Positions 45,601-53,740 of a stretch of DNA of 64,000 nucleotides are shown piece after piece. Numbering within the stretch: the first letter of the stretch is position 1; the number at the start of each line of letters is the position of its first letter. Position numbers and translations under genes: made by a program. The stretch is from JAJEFO01 sp022819605. GTDB lineage: Bacteria > Pseudomonadota > Alphaproteobacteria > Rhodobacterales > Rhodobacteraceae. Under the pieces are notes generated by a model that was not told the DNA's origin, did no database searches, and saw only the letters and a list, made by a program, of their open reading frames with translations. Where the stretch lies: positions 2,914,001 through 2,978,000 of the forward strand of contig OZ244901.1 of assembly GCA_965221545.1 (NCBI GenBank). The letters are read 5' to 3'.

Positions 45601-46680
45601 CCCGATGTTGCTCTTGACGCTGGAAACTCGAAGCGCGGCCTTGCGCTCGACACCGCCAAATGCCTCGGCGATGGCGTTGCCCTCTATGGGGTCTCCGACC
45701 GCTGTTCCGGTTGCATGTGCCTCGACGTAGTCGAACTCGCAAGGTGCACGGCCGGCACGGGCCGTGGCCTCGTGAATCAACTGGACTTGGGAATGGCGCG
45801 TTGGTGCACTGATATACCGGCCAGGGGCGAGACTCGCTGTGCCATCTGCCGCCCCGGCGGCGTTCACCGCAGTCGCCTCGATTACGGCGAAGATCGGGTC
45901 TCCGTCCCGTTCGGCCGCCGGCAGTGGTTTCAGTGCAAAGACAAACGATCCTTCGGAACGCATGTAGCCATTGGCTTCCGCATCGAACGAGTGGCAGGCA
46001 CCGTCCGGGCTGATGACTCCCATGAGATTGAAGCCGCTGCTCATCCTGGCGCTGCCCAGATATGTGACAGCACCAACGAGCGCCTGTTCGCAATCTCCGC
46101 ATGCGAGCGCGTTCATCGCCGCGTGCAGCGCAGTCAGGCCGGCGGAGCAAGCCGTGCAATACGTCGCCGACGACCCCATGAGGTTGAAGTGGTAGGAAAT
46201 CCGATTGGCCAGCATGGCGAGGCTGATGCCTGACACGGAATTCTCGGTGACGCCATGCTGCGGTCGCCAGTTGGACACGGCAGGCACCTGTGAACCGATG
46301 AAGACACCTGTGGGACTGTTGTGCAGCGTGCGAAGATCCCAGCCGACATGTTCGATGGCCTCCCACGCGCAGTTGAGCAGCATTCGCACCTGCGGTTCGG
46401 TCTGCCTCAATTCATTGTGGGACATGCCGAAGAACGCACGGTCGAAGAGCAACTCGTCGTCGTCGCGAATCAATCCTTCGTACGGGCTTGCAAGGCGTCC
46501 CGGACCTGAAAAACCGCCGATGGGAAGATGGCCACGCCCGTAGCGATCGCTAATCCGTTCCTGGACAATTTCCCGACTGCTGAGGAGGTTCCAGAAATCG
46601 GAATCTGACTGAATCCCGCCAGGCATTCGATGGCTGTACCCGACAATGGCGACGCCGCAGTCCGTGCCTAGTGAAGTCAT
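39610..46680 (-). CDS. Highly reducing type I polyketide synthase (KS-AT-DH-pseudoKR-ER-KR-ACP)
   Basis: 2356-aa single-module megasynthase. KS (about 10-440): Cys178 in TACSAG, His322 in EAHATGT, His361 in SNIGHMEA. AT (535-870): Ser630 in GHSSGE, and AFH at 741-743, which favours malonyl-CoA. DH (905-1210): His943 and Asp1121 in PPLLDGGLQ. A non-catalytic linker/pseudo-KR (about 1220-1600) precedes ER (1610-1935; HSAMGGIGQAA). KR (1960-2200): TGGLGGFG, Tyr2110, and an LDD motif (2053-2055) typical of B-type stereochemistry. ACP (2220-2300): Ser2258 in GLNSIS. No loading module and no thioesterase, so it is probably iterative, making a saturated chain released by the downstream reductase. 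Start: ATG 46680; an upstream frame to 46758 is open but non-conserved. Confidence 0.93.
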   Translation of the reverse strand: MTSLGTDCGVAIVGYSHRMPGGIQSDSDFWNLLSSREIVQERISDRYGRGHLPIGGFSGPGRLASPYEGLIRDDDELLFDRAFFGMSHNELRQTEPQVRMLLNCAWEAIEHVGWDLRTLHNSPTGVFIGSQVPAVSNWRPQHGVTENSVSGISLAMLANRISYHFNLMGSSATYCTACSAGLTALHAAMNALACGDCEQALVGAVTYLGSARMSSGFNLMGVISPDGACHSFDAEANGYMRSEGSFVFALKPLPAAERDGDPIFAVIEATAVNAAGAADGTASLAPGRYISAPTRHSQVQLIHEATARAGRAPCEFDYVEAHATGTAVGDPIEGNAIAEAFGGVERKAALRVSSVKSNIGHMEAAAFHCALLKVVLMMQRRTFAPVSKNYQLPNPEIDFDHCPMRVQTECEPFPKHPVVVGINSFGFGGANGHCVVSEYRPARPRIWSVPLAPDAGYVIPLSARTPDALAESADRLREMLDAQPQDLYTVAGNLSRRRTHFAARTAFAVRSRGELADALEAFAAERVPIGTAGEGEPRLLMVFAGQGTQWAGCGRELYRAHPVFRRTIDAIEEEWRTHCATSLREACFDSPQAALDECELAQPAIFAIQCALVETFKTWGVYPDCVLGHSSGEVAAAYASGALSLAESTRLVFHRATLQQRVAESGRMLAIGLDRPGVEELLDALDVPFRLDGERTAQVEIACENAPANTVICGRAGNLRPIIEELDRRNLQSGLIPGNIAFHSSSMDLIMDDASEAFTFLDDVSFNIDVPFVSSVTGAETGRLDRAYWWSNIRQRVRFAEAMETIKRDYRPDVVLELAPHSALQPLVAQCVEDMSPPPVSIPTLMRDQDACVGFLEALGALFRTGVSLDFAAQYPRPEPIVQLLPGHPRDEERTVDNRLDDEFFLQQGDYAHGPLVGHRIPSDHLLFEARLSESAFPWLAEHRVHHASIMPAAGYIELILEALGGVPVHFDVLEFLQPCPIPRKAPVRLQTALYPVPNATGEYTFRISTLPYEIDPQSELHCRGRVRIIDARPEMDAPETLADIDSSLYEALRYAADDEIYERFEVVLGDTYQYGPHFRNIRRLRRERETGRLLLDVEVDEALWEAGREEGYVSFPPLLDGGLQSFLYDLMLGADRFAIPLRAENVTFLGAASAPRLVCQLTYPGGKRYEVDDKGQYDVPNGEWVSGRLNFYDEATGALTLHIGKYVSFISYPRRVDQPHSKHCIVWQPKHVSDGTAILDQLPEGEIEPSALLAALERAGTTGGDSRACLALEFAGSRAPEQTALQKCVERLSREDAHCEFWLVADDEQGARANYDAFHGNDAALRFECLDPSGRQEAALEKGLLRLNAADVLFLYQDLDAFTENDWRFWRKAAVAGGLALVSHKDGATVEPGADWTALRVGRQATLLQAPLLSCAEPEETTLPGPRWVMGDSASMAGAWASLLNDPGVHAIPSDSLASGVPFEPEECPDATDVQAIDFFCGKDPEDPTGERATLQFVALIQSLVPYRIEHASCRCRVTVVTQTAALDTEDARGSPLWGAVRSMAMEVAEEAKLEFRLVDLGVEDDLDTLTWLACHDVRERELAVREGRLWVPRVVSNRDEYPRVPVDENPPYRLFLENAGQISGLRMKTYDLPPLGPHHVEIEVAAAALNFRDVMVTLGLLPALAYERSAFGHELGMEASGVVRRTGIAVTGLEPGDEVIFVDGGCISNRAVVDQHRVFPKPGGLSMEEAASSLSVYVTAYYALIHLARLRKGQRVLIHSAMGGIGQAAIALAGNVGAEIYATAGNESKRERLLELGVRAVFDSHTEEWYDGLMTATGGQGVDVVLNSLAGRHVPLCLESLRAGGWHCEIGKVDIYADSALGLRVFRKNLRFAALDLDRLMVDDPLLSRELSETCLDLLDRGVVPPLPVTVFPYGDYERALRLMTSGQHQGKLVLKAPSAPAAPDFPIDDRRPLLDPDGTYLVTGGLGGFGQRILPYLVTAGARHLTLLDRDPERRRSESWLRQSTTLADIGEGVDIDIVPGDVAQEADVRRCVDNVRRPLKGVFHLAGTLDDRLLADLSPESITKVFAPKARGALNLHRATAGLALDHFVMVSSTSSIIGNPGQINYSAANAYLDGLAVWRRRQGLPALTYCLAAVSDAGMAARNLGILRLMKAAGMPPVSSHFAIANLDYALRTMGECDHLITALFKRQLWGVNSDDYMRTGRLISNQDAFEVGSDERLTVETVMAQIAAKVAELCGHDEGGLEEPLSSFGLNSISVAELGAFIQSEFNFQASALELMTTASCQSLAHAIVFGRTTEEDTGSENDSDPAGDAPLMAQRRIRRKPSVFASPPEDHFPPATHSGERAVTELRGQ

Positions 46681-46836
46681 GTTTTTCCCGGCGTCTGAAC
46701 ATTGGGACCGCCACTCTACGACGGCTATGGCAAATTTGGCAATTGCCTGCAAACACATCTTGGCGGGGCTCTAGTCGCAACTTTCTTCGCTCGGCACACG
46801 AATCGTGTTCTGCACCGACACGTCAGATGACTTGCA

Positions 46837-47601
46837 CTATTCCGGCGCCATTCGGAGCGCCCCGTCGAACCGGATCACGGAACCGTTCATATAGGTGTTC
46901 TCCGCGATATGAACTGCAAGTGCAGCGAACTCGTCCGGGCTTCCAAGGCGCGTGGGAAAGATCATAGTTTCGAGCAGGAAGCGCTTGGCCGGCTCTGACA
47001 AGCCCGCCATCATCGGCGTGTCCATCAAACCTGGCGCGATGCAGTTCACGCGGATGCCCGCGCTGGCGAGCTCACGTGCGAGCGGGATCGTCATCGCCAC
47101 CACGCCGCCCTTCGAAGCCGCATAATCGAGCTGCCCGATCTGCCCCTCGAAGGCAGCGACCGATGCGGTGGTTACAATGCATCCGCGCTCATTGTCTTCC
47201 ATGGGCTCAAGAGCCGACATGTCGGCGGCGGCGAGCCGGCAAGAGTTGATCGTGCCCACGAGATTGACGCGAATCGCACGGGTGACTCTTTCAAGCGGGC
47301 TTGCAGTTCCGTCGCGTCCTACCAGCCGCGCGCCAGGAGCGATGCCGGCGCAGGCTATCAGGATTCGGGTTGGTCCAATTTTCTCGCGCACCGCCATGAA
47401 GGCGGCTTCGTGGCTCGAGGGATCGGCCACGTCGCACGCCGCAGCGACACCGTCGATCTCGGTCGCGACTCGTCGAGCCGACTCCTCGTCGATGTCCAGG
47501 ATACCGACTCGGGCACCTCGAGTCGCCAACGCGCGCGCCGTCGCCTGGCCCAGCCCGGACGCACCCCCGGTAACAATCGCCGCCTGCCTGTGGACATTCA
47601 T
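46837..47601 (-). CDS. SDR-family oxidoreductase (HSD10/FabG-like)
   Basis: 254 aa. NAD(P)-binding TGGASGLGQATA near residue 10, Asp in ILDIDEES suggesting NAD(H) preference, catalytic Ser in TTASVAAFEGQ, and Tyr/Lys in LDYAASKGG. Closest in feel to 3-hydroxyacyl-CoA dehydrogenase type II. ATG at 47601. It lies 156 bases upstream of the PKS start on the same strand, so it may supply or modify the starter or oxidise/reduce the product. Confidence 0.9.
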   Translation of the reverse strand: MNVHRQAAIVTGGASGLGQATARALATRGARVGILDIDEESARRVATEIDGVAAACDVADPSSHEAAFMAVREKIGPTRILIACAGIAPGARLVGRDGTASPLERVTRAIRVNLVGTINSCRLAAADMSALEPMEDNERGCIVTTASVAAFEGQIGQLDYAASKGGVVAMTIPLARELASAGIRVNCIAPGLMDTPMMAGLSEPAKRFLLETMIFPTRLGSPDEFAALAVHIAENTYMNGSVIRFDGALRMAPE

Positions 47602-47954
47602 GGCCAAATTCGCCCGCTTATGCAGCGCATGAATAGCAAGGCGCTTCCCTTGGATGCAAGCGCGCGGGTTTCGGCTGCGTCAGGAATGGTCGCCGGGAGC
47701 ATGCCGAACTGAAGTCCAAATTCCTTCTTTTCCAAGCAGCTATGCACATGCGTGGTATTCGCGAAACTCGGTGTCACATGATCGGGCTGGCCGGACCGTT
47801 CGTCTTCCAAGTCGTCATTGACCGCATTCTGCCGCACTGGCGCGAAGCGTGCCGTCCAGTGTTCGTCACCGTCTATATGGCCAGGAGAGCCCGTTTCAGC
47901 TTGGCGATGGTACGTCAAGATCGAGGAGACGGCCCCTTGCGGCCTCGAAACGCT
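47602..47954. other. Intergenic region between RND pump and SDR
   Basis: About 350 bases with no supported gene. As the largest gap in the minus-strand series 37052-52289, it could carry a separate promoter for SDR-PKS-reductase. No clear promoter or hairpin terminator was found by eye. Confidence 0.4.
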
Positions 47955-50900
47955 TCAACCGCCCCTGCGATCTTCTACGAACATCACAATTGCAGGGAGG
48001 AAAAAGAGTGTGAACACGCTTGCCGCGATGAGGCCACCCAGCATACTAACAGCGAACGGTACCAGGAAGATGAGCTCGTCGCCTCTTTCGTAAAGCAGGG
48101 GTGAAAGTCCCAACACTGTGGTCACCGTAGTCAGGAATACGGCGCGAAAACGATCACGCGTAGCTGCAGAAGCCGCAGCGATCGCCGGAATAGCGCTGTT
48201 CTCCTTAAGAATTGCGTTATAGCGGTCCAACAGCAGCAGCGCATCGTTTACGATGACTCCCGCCACGCCAATCATGCCAAAAACCGAAATTATGGTAAGG
48301 TTCCAGCCCAGTATCCAATGTCCAAAGACCGCACCAGCGAAGGCCATTGGTATGCCGGCTGTGGCGACGAGCGGCTTCCAATAGCTGCGAAGAAAAGCGG
48401 CCATCAGTCCGTACATGGCGATGAGCGTAATGGGGATCAGCACTCCAAGCGTGTTGAGCAAGATCCTCTCGTCCCGCGCGCCAGCATCCCTGGAAATCGT
48501 TAAGCCGGGATATTTCGAAACCAGTTGGGGAAGAAATTCGTTTGCCAATTCTCTTCGAATCCGAATCGGAGTCGACTCACTCAAGTCGACTTGTGCATTG
48601 ACCAAGACCGCCTGCTTGCCGTCGATGCGGATCAAGTTCTCAAGTTGTGTTTCTTCCGTAATCCGAGCAATTGTGGAAAGAGGAATCTCCTTTCCGTCAA
48701 GAAGGATGATTCTCTCACTTGCAAGTTCCTTTAGGCTTCCACGCCTTTCGGCAGGATAGCGGACCATCACTCGGACTTCATCGTGACCGCGTTGTATCCT
48801 TTGGACCTCAAGCCCATGGAAATTCGACCTCAACTGCTTCCCAACCATCGCGGGGGTCAGTCCGGACGCCTCTCCGACGGGAGTGAGTTCAATCGTGAAA
48901 TGCCGTTTGCCGGGCGACAGGCTGTCCGAAAGGGAATAGACCGCCGGGAGGGCTTTCAGGAAAGATCCAAGTTCGCTCGCAGCTTGGCTGAGAACGTCCG
49001 CATCCTCGTGAACCAATGCGTATGCTATAGAAGGTTTGAATCGGACGCGCGTGTTCTGGAAATGAACTTTTTCCAGATGATAAATTTCGGCGGCATTCTT
49101 TCGCCACTGCCTTTCGATCTCCTCGGGAGACGCCTTCCTAAGTGGTCGTTCGTGAAGTTGCAGCTTCACTGATGCCAGATGGCTCTCAATTCTGTCATCT
49201 CGATGGACGTCGGTTCCGGCGGCACCTCCAAGATTGCCTACAACAAGACTGATCGACTTGATCGCCGTTCCTTCGAACTGCTCGTTGACCGCGCTTGCCG
49301 CATTCGCGAACTGCCGAGCGGTAGCGGCCGTGGTCTCGAACGGCGTCCCGACTGGAAGCTCCAGCTCTGCCTTGATGGTGTCGTCACGATTGGCCGCAGT
49401 GTCGAAAACGACAACCTGGACAAGTTCAGACCTCACCAAGAAAACGGACGCCAGCAAGATGGCTACACCAATCATGAAAGTCAGGAAGACATGACGAATG
49501 GACCACGACACCGCTGGAACCACGATTGCATCCCTGAGTACATCCAGCTTCTTTACTGTCCATGCCTGGATATCGCGCAAGGGAGCAAGACTCCATCGCC
49601 CTTCATGTGACAAATGAGACGGCAGGATACAGAACGCTTCGACCAAGGAGATGAAAAGAACGAAAAAGACAACATAGGGAAGCACGTGCAAGATCTGGTA
49701 GTTTCCCGACGTGATGAAAAGGAATGGCAGAAACGCCAATAGTGTCGTCAGCAAGCCCACCGTTATCGGTCCGAGAACGGCACGCGCTCCTGAAATTGCC
49801 GCTTCCACGCCGCGCTTTCCTCTTTCCCTTTCCTTGGCAATGCTCTCTCCGACAACGACGGCGTCGTCCACAACGATTCCAATCAGCATAAAAAAGGCAA
49901 ACAAAGATACCATGTTCAATGTCAGATTCGCAGTTCCAAAGAACATGAGCGAGCCAATGAAAGTGATTGGAATTCCCGCTGCAATCCAGATCGCGAAACG
50001 AAGGTCAAAAACGAGGACAAGGCACGCAAATACAAGAAGCGCTCCGATCACGGCATTTCCGATGATTTCTGAAAATCGGTCGAAAATCGGCGTAACCCTG
50101 TCGCTCCAGATGGCAACTTCGATGCCCGGAGGCGGCTCGTAACTCGCCAACCAGTCTTCAATGCTGTCCCGGATCCCGATGAACGACTGGTTCTTGAATG
50201 CCTCCACACTTACAAACACAGTCGGCTTTCCGTCGACCTCGGACAATATCCTGTCATCCACGAATCCATCTCGGATCTTCGCGACATCCCCAAGCTTCAC
50301 AATCGATCCGTCGGGCTGGACAACCAGCGGCACGTCCCTGAATTCCTCTCCATGCCTGCGCTTTCCGATGACATTAAGAACAATGCCGCCAGCATCCGTA
50401 CGCAATTCGCCGAATGTCTGATTGAGTGACGTCCGACGAACCTTGCTGGCAATCTCGGAGATTGAAAGGTTCAGGCGGCGCAACTCCTCTTCGTTCATTT
50501 CGATCGCGATCTCCCTGTCCCGAGTGCCTCCAAGACGAGCCAAGGACACCGAAGGCAGGGAGATCAATTCGTCGCGAACACGTTCTGCGGCCGAACGCAG
50601 CCCGTCTTCCGACATGACCGTAGATGAAACTGAAAGCGTCAATATCTCCGCGGACACCTTGGCGAGTCTTACCGTCGGGGGATCCGCTGAAACGGGAGGA
50701 AAATTCTCGATGGCGCCAATTGCATTCTTGACGTCCGAGAGAACCGCATCCGCGTCTGCGGTGACGTCAAGTTCGGCTTCAAGTCTGCCCACCCCTTCGG
50801 ACGCAATGCTGACGACCCTTGCCACGCCTGCAAGCCCGACGATGCTCTCCTCAATACGGCGATTGATGTCTTCTTCAACCTCTTTGGGAGAAGACCCGGG

Positions 50901-51059
50901 TGCCGCCACCGAAACGCTTATCGTCCTCAGGTCCAATTCAGGTAGAAGTCGAACGTTCAGGTTGAGTCCTCCGATGATGCCGCCCAGAATCAGGAACACC
51001 ATAAGGAGCTTTGCAGCGACGGGGTTGCCGACAAAATATGCAATCACTCCGCTCTTCAT
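47955..51059 (-). CDS. RND-family efflux transporter, inner-membrane pump
   Basis: 1034 aa, proton-driven exporter of the hydrophobe/amphiphile efflux class. Membrane helix 1 (FVGNPVAAKLLMVFLILGG) is followed by a large periplasmic loop. Helix 4 contains GIVVDDAVVVGESIAKERE with the paired Asp residues of the proton relay; a matching second half ends with NDALLLLDRYN and the final helices. ATG at 51059 fits the family; a frame open to 51098 adds residues upstream of helix 1. It follows its membrane-fusion partner by 51 bases. No outer-membrane factor is adjacent. Position before the PKS genes suggests it may export their product. Confidence 0.93.
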   Translation of the reverse strand: MKSGVIAYFVGNPVAAKLLMVFLILGGIIGGLNLNVRLLPELDLRTISVSVAAPGSSPKEVEEDINRRIEESIVGLAGVARVVSIASEGVGRLEAELDVTADADAVLSDVKNAIGAIENFPPVSADPPTVRLAKVSAEILTLSVSSTVMSEDGLRSAAERVRDELISLPSVSLARLGGTRDREIAIEMNEEELRRLNLSISEIASKVRRTSLNQTFGELRTDAGGIVLNVIGKRRHGEEFRDVPLVVQPDGSIVKLGDVAKIRDGFVDDRILSEVDGKPTVFVSVEAFKNQSFIGIRDSIEDWLASYEPPPGIEVAIWSDRVTPIFDRFSEIIGNAVIGALLVFACLVLVFDLRFAIWIAAGIPITFIGSLMFFGTANLTLNMVSLFAFFMLIGIVVDDAVVVGESIAKERERGKRGVEAAISGARAVLGPITVGLLTTLLAFLPFLFITSGNYQILHVLPYVVFFVLFISLVEAFCILPSHLSHEGRWSLAPLRDIQAWTVKKLDVLRDAIVVPAVSWSIRHVFLTFMIGVAILLASVFLVRSELVQVVVFDTAANRDDTIKAELELPVGTPFETTAATARQFANAASAVNEQFEGTAIKSISLVVGNLGGAAGTDVHRDDRIESHLASVKLQLHERPLRKASPEEIERQWRKNAAEIYHLEKVHFQNTRVRFKPSIAYALVHEDADVLSQAASELGSFLKALPAVYSLSDSLSPGKRHFTIELTPVGEASGLTPAMVGKQLRSNFHGLEVQRIQRGHDEVRVMVRYPAERRGSLKELASERIILLDGKEIPLSTIARITEETQLENLIRIDGKQAVLVNAQVDLSESTPIRIRRELANEFLPQLVSKYPGLTISRDAGARDERILLNTLGVLIPITLIAMYGLMAAFLRSYWKPLVATAGIPMAFAGAVFGHWILGWNLTIISVFGMIGVAGVIVNDALLLLDRYNAILKENSAIPAIAAASAATRDRFRAVFLTTVTTVLGLSPLLYERGDELIFLVPFAVSMLGGLIAASVFTLFFLPAIVMFVEDRRGG

Positions 51060-51110
51060 GATCGCCTCTTCTCGCGTTAATTGCGTCCGCGAATCCAAGT
51101 TTCGCGCTGT

Positions 51111-52289
51111 CTAGTTCGATGAAGCTGCCGAAACGATCCTGACTTCCAGATCTTGCGCTGCACCCGGCAACGGTCCCACAACCACTCCTTCGCCTGCATC
51201 AAACGCCTCTACAACCCAGCCATCTTCGGACAGGGATACAGTCTTCGGCGCCTCCATGCTCAAGGCGCCGCTTCTGACCACCCAAACCTTGTTGTGCTCC
51301 CGCGCAGCCGACTCGGGCAAGACGTAGACGTTGTCTCGCCTTGGCCCGACAATATCGACATGTGCAAAGGTGCCCGGCGCTGGCAAAGAGCCTATTTCGG
51401 AACCCTCTGAGAACTTCAAGAATACCGCCGCTAGGCGGGTGCCCGGGGAAATTACGGACGATGTGCCAACAACTTCGGCCTCGAAGCTGCCTGATTGTGT
51501 ATTGACTACGGCCGCACGCCCGATGACAGGCTCAAGTTTCGCGAGGATTCCTGGATCAATCGGCACGCGAACCTGCAACGCTCCCCGGCGATAGACGATG
51601 CCGATTTTCGCTGATCTTCCCGCCGAAGCAGTCGTTCCCACCACTTCACCGACATCGACATCCGACGACACCACGCGCGAGTCAAAAGGAAGTGAAATAG
51701 CGGTGCGCGCATGCTGCAGTTCGGCCAAGGCCAACGCTGTGCGCGCCTTACCCAACCTTGCCTCCGCAACGGCGATCGACGGCAGGCGACGGAGATCTTC
51801 GGGAACCTCTTTGCCTGGGTTGTTGTCTGCATACGAACGTGTGCTCGATTCCGCTTTCGCGCGTTCGACATCGACCTCGGCTTCAGCCTCGTGCACCGCC
51901 ATCCTTGCTGCTTCGACGGCAATTTCGAATTCACTCGGGTCGATCCTGACAAACGGTTCGTTCGCCGGGATCCTTCCTCCTTCAGTGAAGTTCGGCGACA
52001 CCCATACAATGCGACCTGGAACCTGAGAGCGCACAGTCACACGCTTTTCGGCCCGTATCGTTCCGGTCAGCGTCTCTGTGACGACATATTGTGTGGCATT
52101 CGGCGTGACAACGCTAACAGCGGGTGTAGATTGCGCTGCATCGGAAGTCGACACACGCTCCTCTCGATTCGGTGCTCGGGCGAGATATAGCGCCACTGCA
52201 ATTGCGAGGAGAATTATTGCCAGCTGAGCGTATCCCAGCCACTTCGAACGCTTGTGCGGACTGCCAGCTTCACTCGGTTCTTGTGACAT
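51111..52289 (-). CDS. RND efflux membrane fusion (periplasmic adaptor) protein
   Basis: 392 aa. One N-terminal membrane anchor (about residues 18-37; YAQLAIILLAIAVALYLA) is followed by a lipoyl-like half (VTVRSQVPGRIVWVSPNFTEG), an alpha-hairpin (EAAR...EAEVDVERAKAESS) and a second lipoyl half ending SRVVSSDVDVGEVVG, then beta-barrel and membrane-proximal domains. Bridges the RND pump to an outer-membrane channel. ATG at 52289, 51 bases upstream of the pump gene across the intervening gap. First gene of the minus-strand series leading to the PKS. Confidence 0.92.
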   Translation of the reverse strand: MSQEPSEAGSPHKRSKWLGYAQLAIILLAIAVALYLARAPNREERVSTSDAAQSTPAVSVVTPNATQYVVTETLTGTIRAEKRVTVRSQVPGRIVWVSPNFTEGGRIPANEPFVRIDPSEFEIAVEAARMAVHEAEAEVDVERAKAESSTRSYADNNPGKEVPEDLRRLPSIAVAEARLGKARTALALAELQHARTAISLPFDSRVVSSDVDVGEVVGTTASAGRSAKIGIVYRRGALQVRVPIDPGILAKLEPVIGRAAVVNTQSGSFEAEVVGTSSVISPGTRLAAVFLKFSEGSEIGSLPAPGTFAHVDIVGPRRDNVYVLPESAAREHNKVWVVRSGALSMEAPKTVSLSEDGWVVEAFDAGEGVVVGPLPGAAQDLEVRIVSAASSN

Positions 52290-52794
52290 TGTTCCGACCA
52301 ACTGCCTGACTTCGGAGCACGGCCCTTTGAGACGCGTACCAATTTCATAGCAACGTTGAAAGCTCGCGCCAAGCTAGGATTGAGTTGTCTACGCGACAAA
52401 TCTTGCCGGGCATGAAGCCGCAACCGGATTCGAAGAACTTGCTTGCACGGTGCACGTTTCCGGTGGATCAGTCGCATGTGCATGGATGAGGACCTTTCGG
52501 ACGTAGCCGTCGACATCGGTACGAAAGAGGGCAAGTTCCGATTCCACGGGATCGCCTGCCGCTCCGCTTACTGGATGGAGGCCACGCGTACCCTCTTTGA
52601 ATTCGCCGGGCACGACAGGGCTACATCACACATAAACGGCGGAAACTGCTACTCCTGATGCAGATATCCCGTAATGCGTGAACTCGGCTCAGCGAATTCC
52701 GACTTGACCCGAGCGCAGTAGGCGCGAGACCCAAATCGAAAGGCAACAGCAGTAGCATGGGCGATTGACACTTCCACCACTTTGAACTTAGCTA
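52290..52794. other. Intergenic region between efflux operon and toxin-antitoxin pair
   Basis: About 500 bases with no supported gene; short open frames on both strands show no motif. It must contain the promoters for the efflux operon (leftward) and the toxin-antitoxin operon (rightward). Confidence 0.4.
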
Positions 52795-52805
52795 AGACTT
52801 AGTCT
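52795..52805. promoter_or_regulatory. Operator-like dyad before toxin-antitoxin genes
   Basis: AGACT-T-AGTCT is a perfect 5-bp inverted repeat 14 bases upstream of the antitoxin start, and a related TTAGCTAAG precedes it. Antitoxins of the Phd/VapB type bind such repeats to repress their own operon. Placement fits an autoregulatory operator overlapping the promoter. Confidence 0.45.
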
Positions 52806-52819
52806 AAAAAGGGGCCGAG

Positions 52820-53050
52820 ATGCAGGCATCAGTTCATGAAGCAAAAACAAATCTGTCCAAGCTGCTGGAGAAGGTCAGTCGCGGGGAACGAGTGATCATT
52901 ACACGCCATGGCATTCCCGCCGCCGAGCTGGTTCCTGCGCGCGCCAAATCAGTGAAGCTCGGCAGTTTGAAGAACGTCATTGCGCCTCCGCCCGACGAAT
53001 TCTTTGAGCCTTTGGACGAAGACGAGCTGCGAGCTTGGGAAGGGGAATGA
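52820..53050 (+). CDS. Phd/YefM-type antitoxin
   Basis: 76 aa. HEAKTNLSKLLEKVSRGERV followed by ITRHGIPAAELVPA is the standard Phd/YefM DNA-binding fold. The acidic tail (DEFFEPLDEDELRAWEGE) would bind the toxin. GGGGCCGAG lies just upstream of ATG 52820. Stop overlaps the toxin start (ATGA), as usual for these operons. It is similar in plan to the orphan antitoxin at 4569 but not a duplicate of it. Confidence 0.93.
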   Translation: MQASVHEAKTNLSKLLEKVSRGERVIITRHGIPAAELVPARAKSVKLGSLKNVIAPPPDEFFEPLDEDELRAWEGE

Positions 53051-53439
53051 CATCATACCTACTCGACACGAATGCCTTCTCGATGGCGCTGACTGACGAC
53101 CCCCGGCTGCCGAAGAGAGCCTATGCCCGAATGCGCGAAGCCGATCGCCTGGCAGTTTCGGCCATCTCGTTCTACGAGATCGGTCAGAAGGTCAGAGCGG
53201 GCAAGTGGCCTGAGATGGTCGCCTACGTCGAGCGCTTGGAACAGCGTGCAGGCTCCGATGGCTTTGATCTGATCCCGCTGACGGCGACAGCGTGCCTGAA
53301 TGCATCGATGCTTGACTGGGACCACTGCGACCCATTTGACCGCATGATTGCAGCGGTCGCTCTGCAGGAATCCCTGCCGGTGATCTCCTCCGATCAAGCA
53401 TTTGACAGGATCGGTATCGAAAGACATTGGTCCGCATAA
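53047..53439 (+). CDS. VapC-family PIN-domain toxin
   Basis: 130-aa predicted ribonuclease that would cleave tRNA or rRNA when freed from antitoxin. All acidic positions are present: Asp in YLLDTNAFS, Glu in SFYEIGQK, Asp in CDPFDRMIAAVA and Asp in ISSDQAFDRIG. ATG at 53047 overlaps the antitoxin stop. Intact, unlike the VapC remnant at 4822-5196. Confidence 0.94.
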   Translation: MTSYLLDTNAFSMALTDDPRLPKRAYARMREADRLAVSAISFYEIGQKVRAGKWPEMVAYVERLEQRAGSDGFDLIPLTATACLNASMLDWDHCDPFDRMIAAVALQESLPVISSDQAFDRIGIERHWSA

Positions 53440-53740
53440 ACGGGCGCCGACAAAGCGCAACCGACGTCTCTCGTAACAGGCAGAGTCAAACGCCGAATCT
53501 GGCTCCTTTGCCATCGCGACAAGCCAGAATCATCTCGTCAGCGATACTCACAAACGGCGGCCTAATCTGATACTCTCCTCCCTCCGCCAGCGACGGTCTC
53601 GCGGCAACGACTGCGGTAACTGGACCGCCATTCAGAATGCTGGAGCACGGCCCGAAATTATCAATTTCTCCCGCTGCCAGCGACCCAATGTCTTTACCGC
53701 AGGATCGACATTGACGACGGCATCGTCTGGGGAGGGACAT
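53440..53740. other. Intergenic region, no gene recognised
   Basis: About 300 bases between convergent genes (toxin on plus, cupin on minus). A minus-strand frame of 84 codons exists but has no recognisable domain and a poor start, so I leave it out. Confidence 0.4.

Noticed and set aside
53486..53740. 84-codon minus-strand frame
   Set aside because: No recognisable domain and a poor start; could be a remnant but unsupported.
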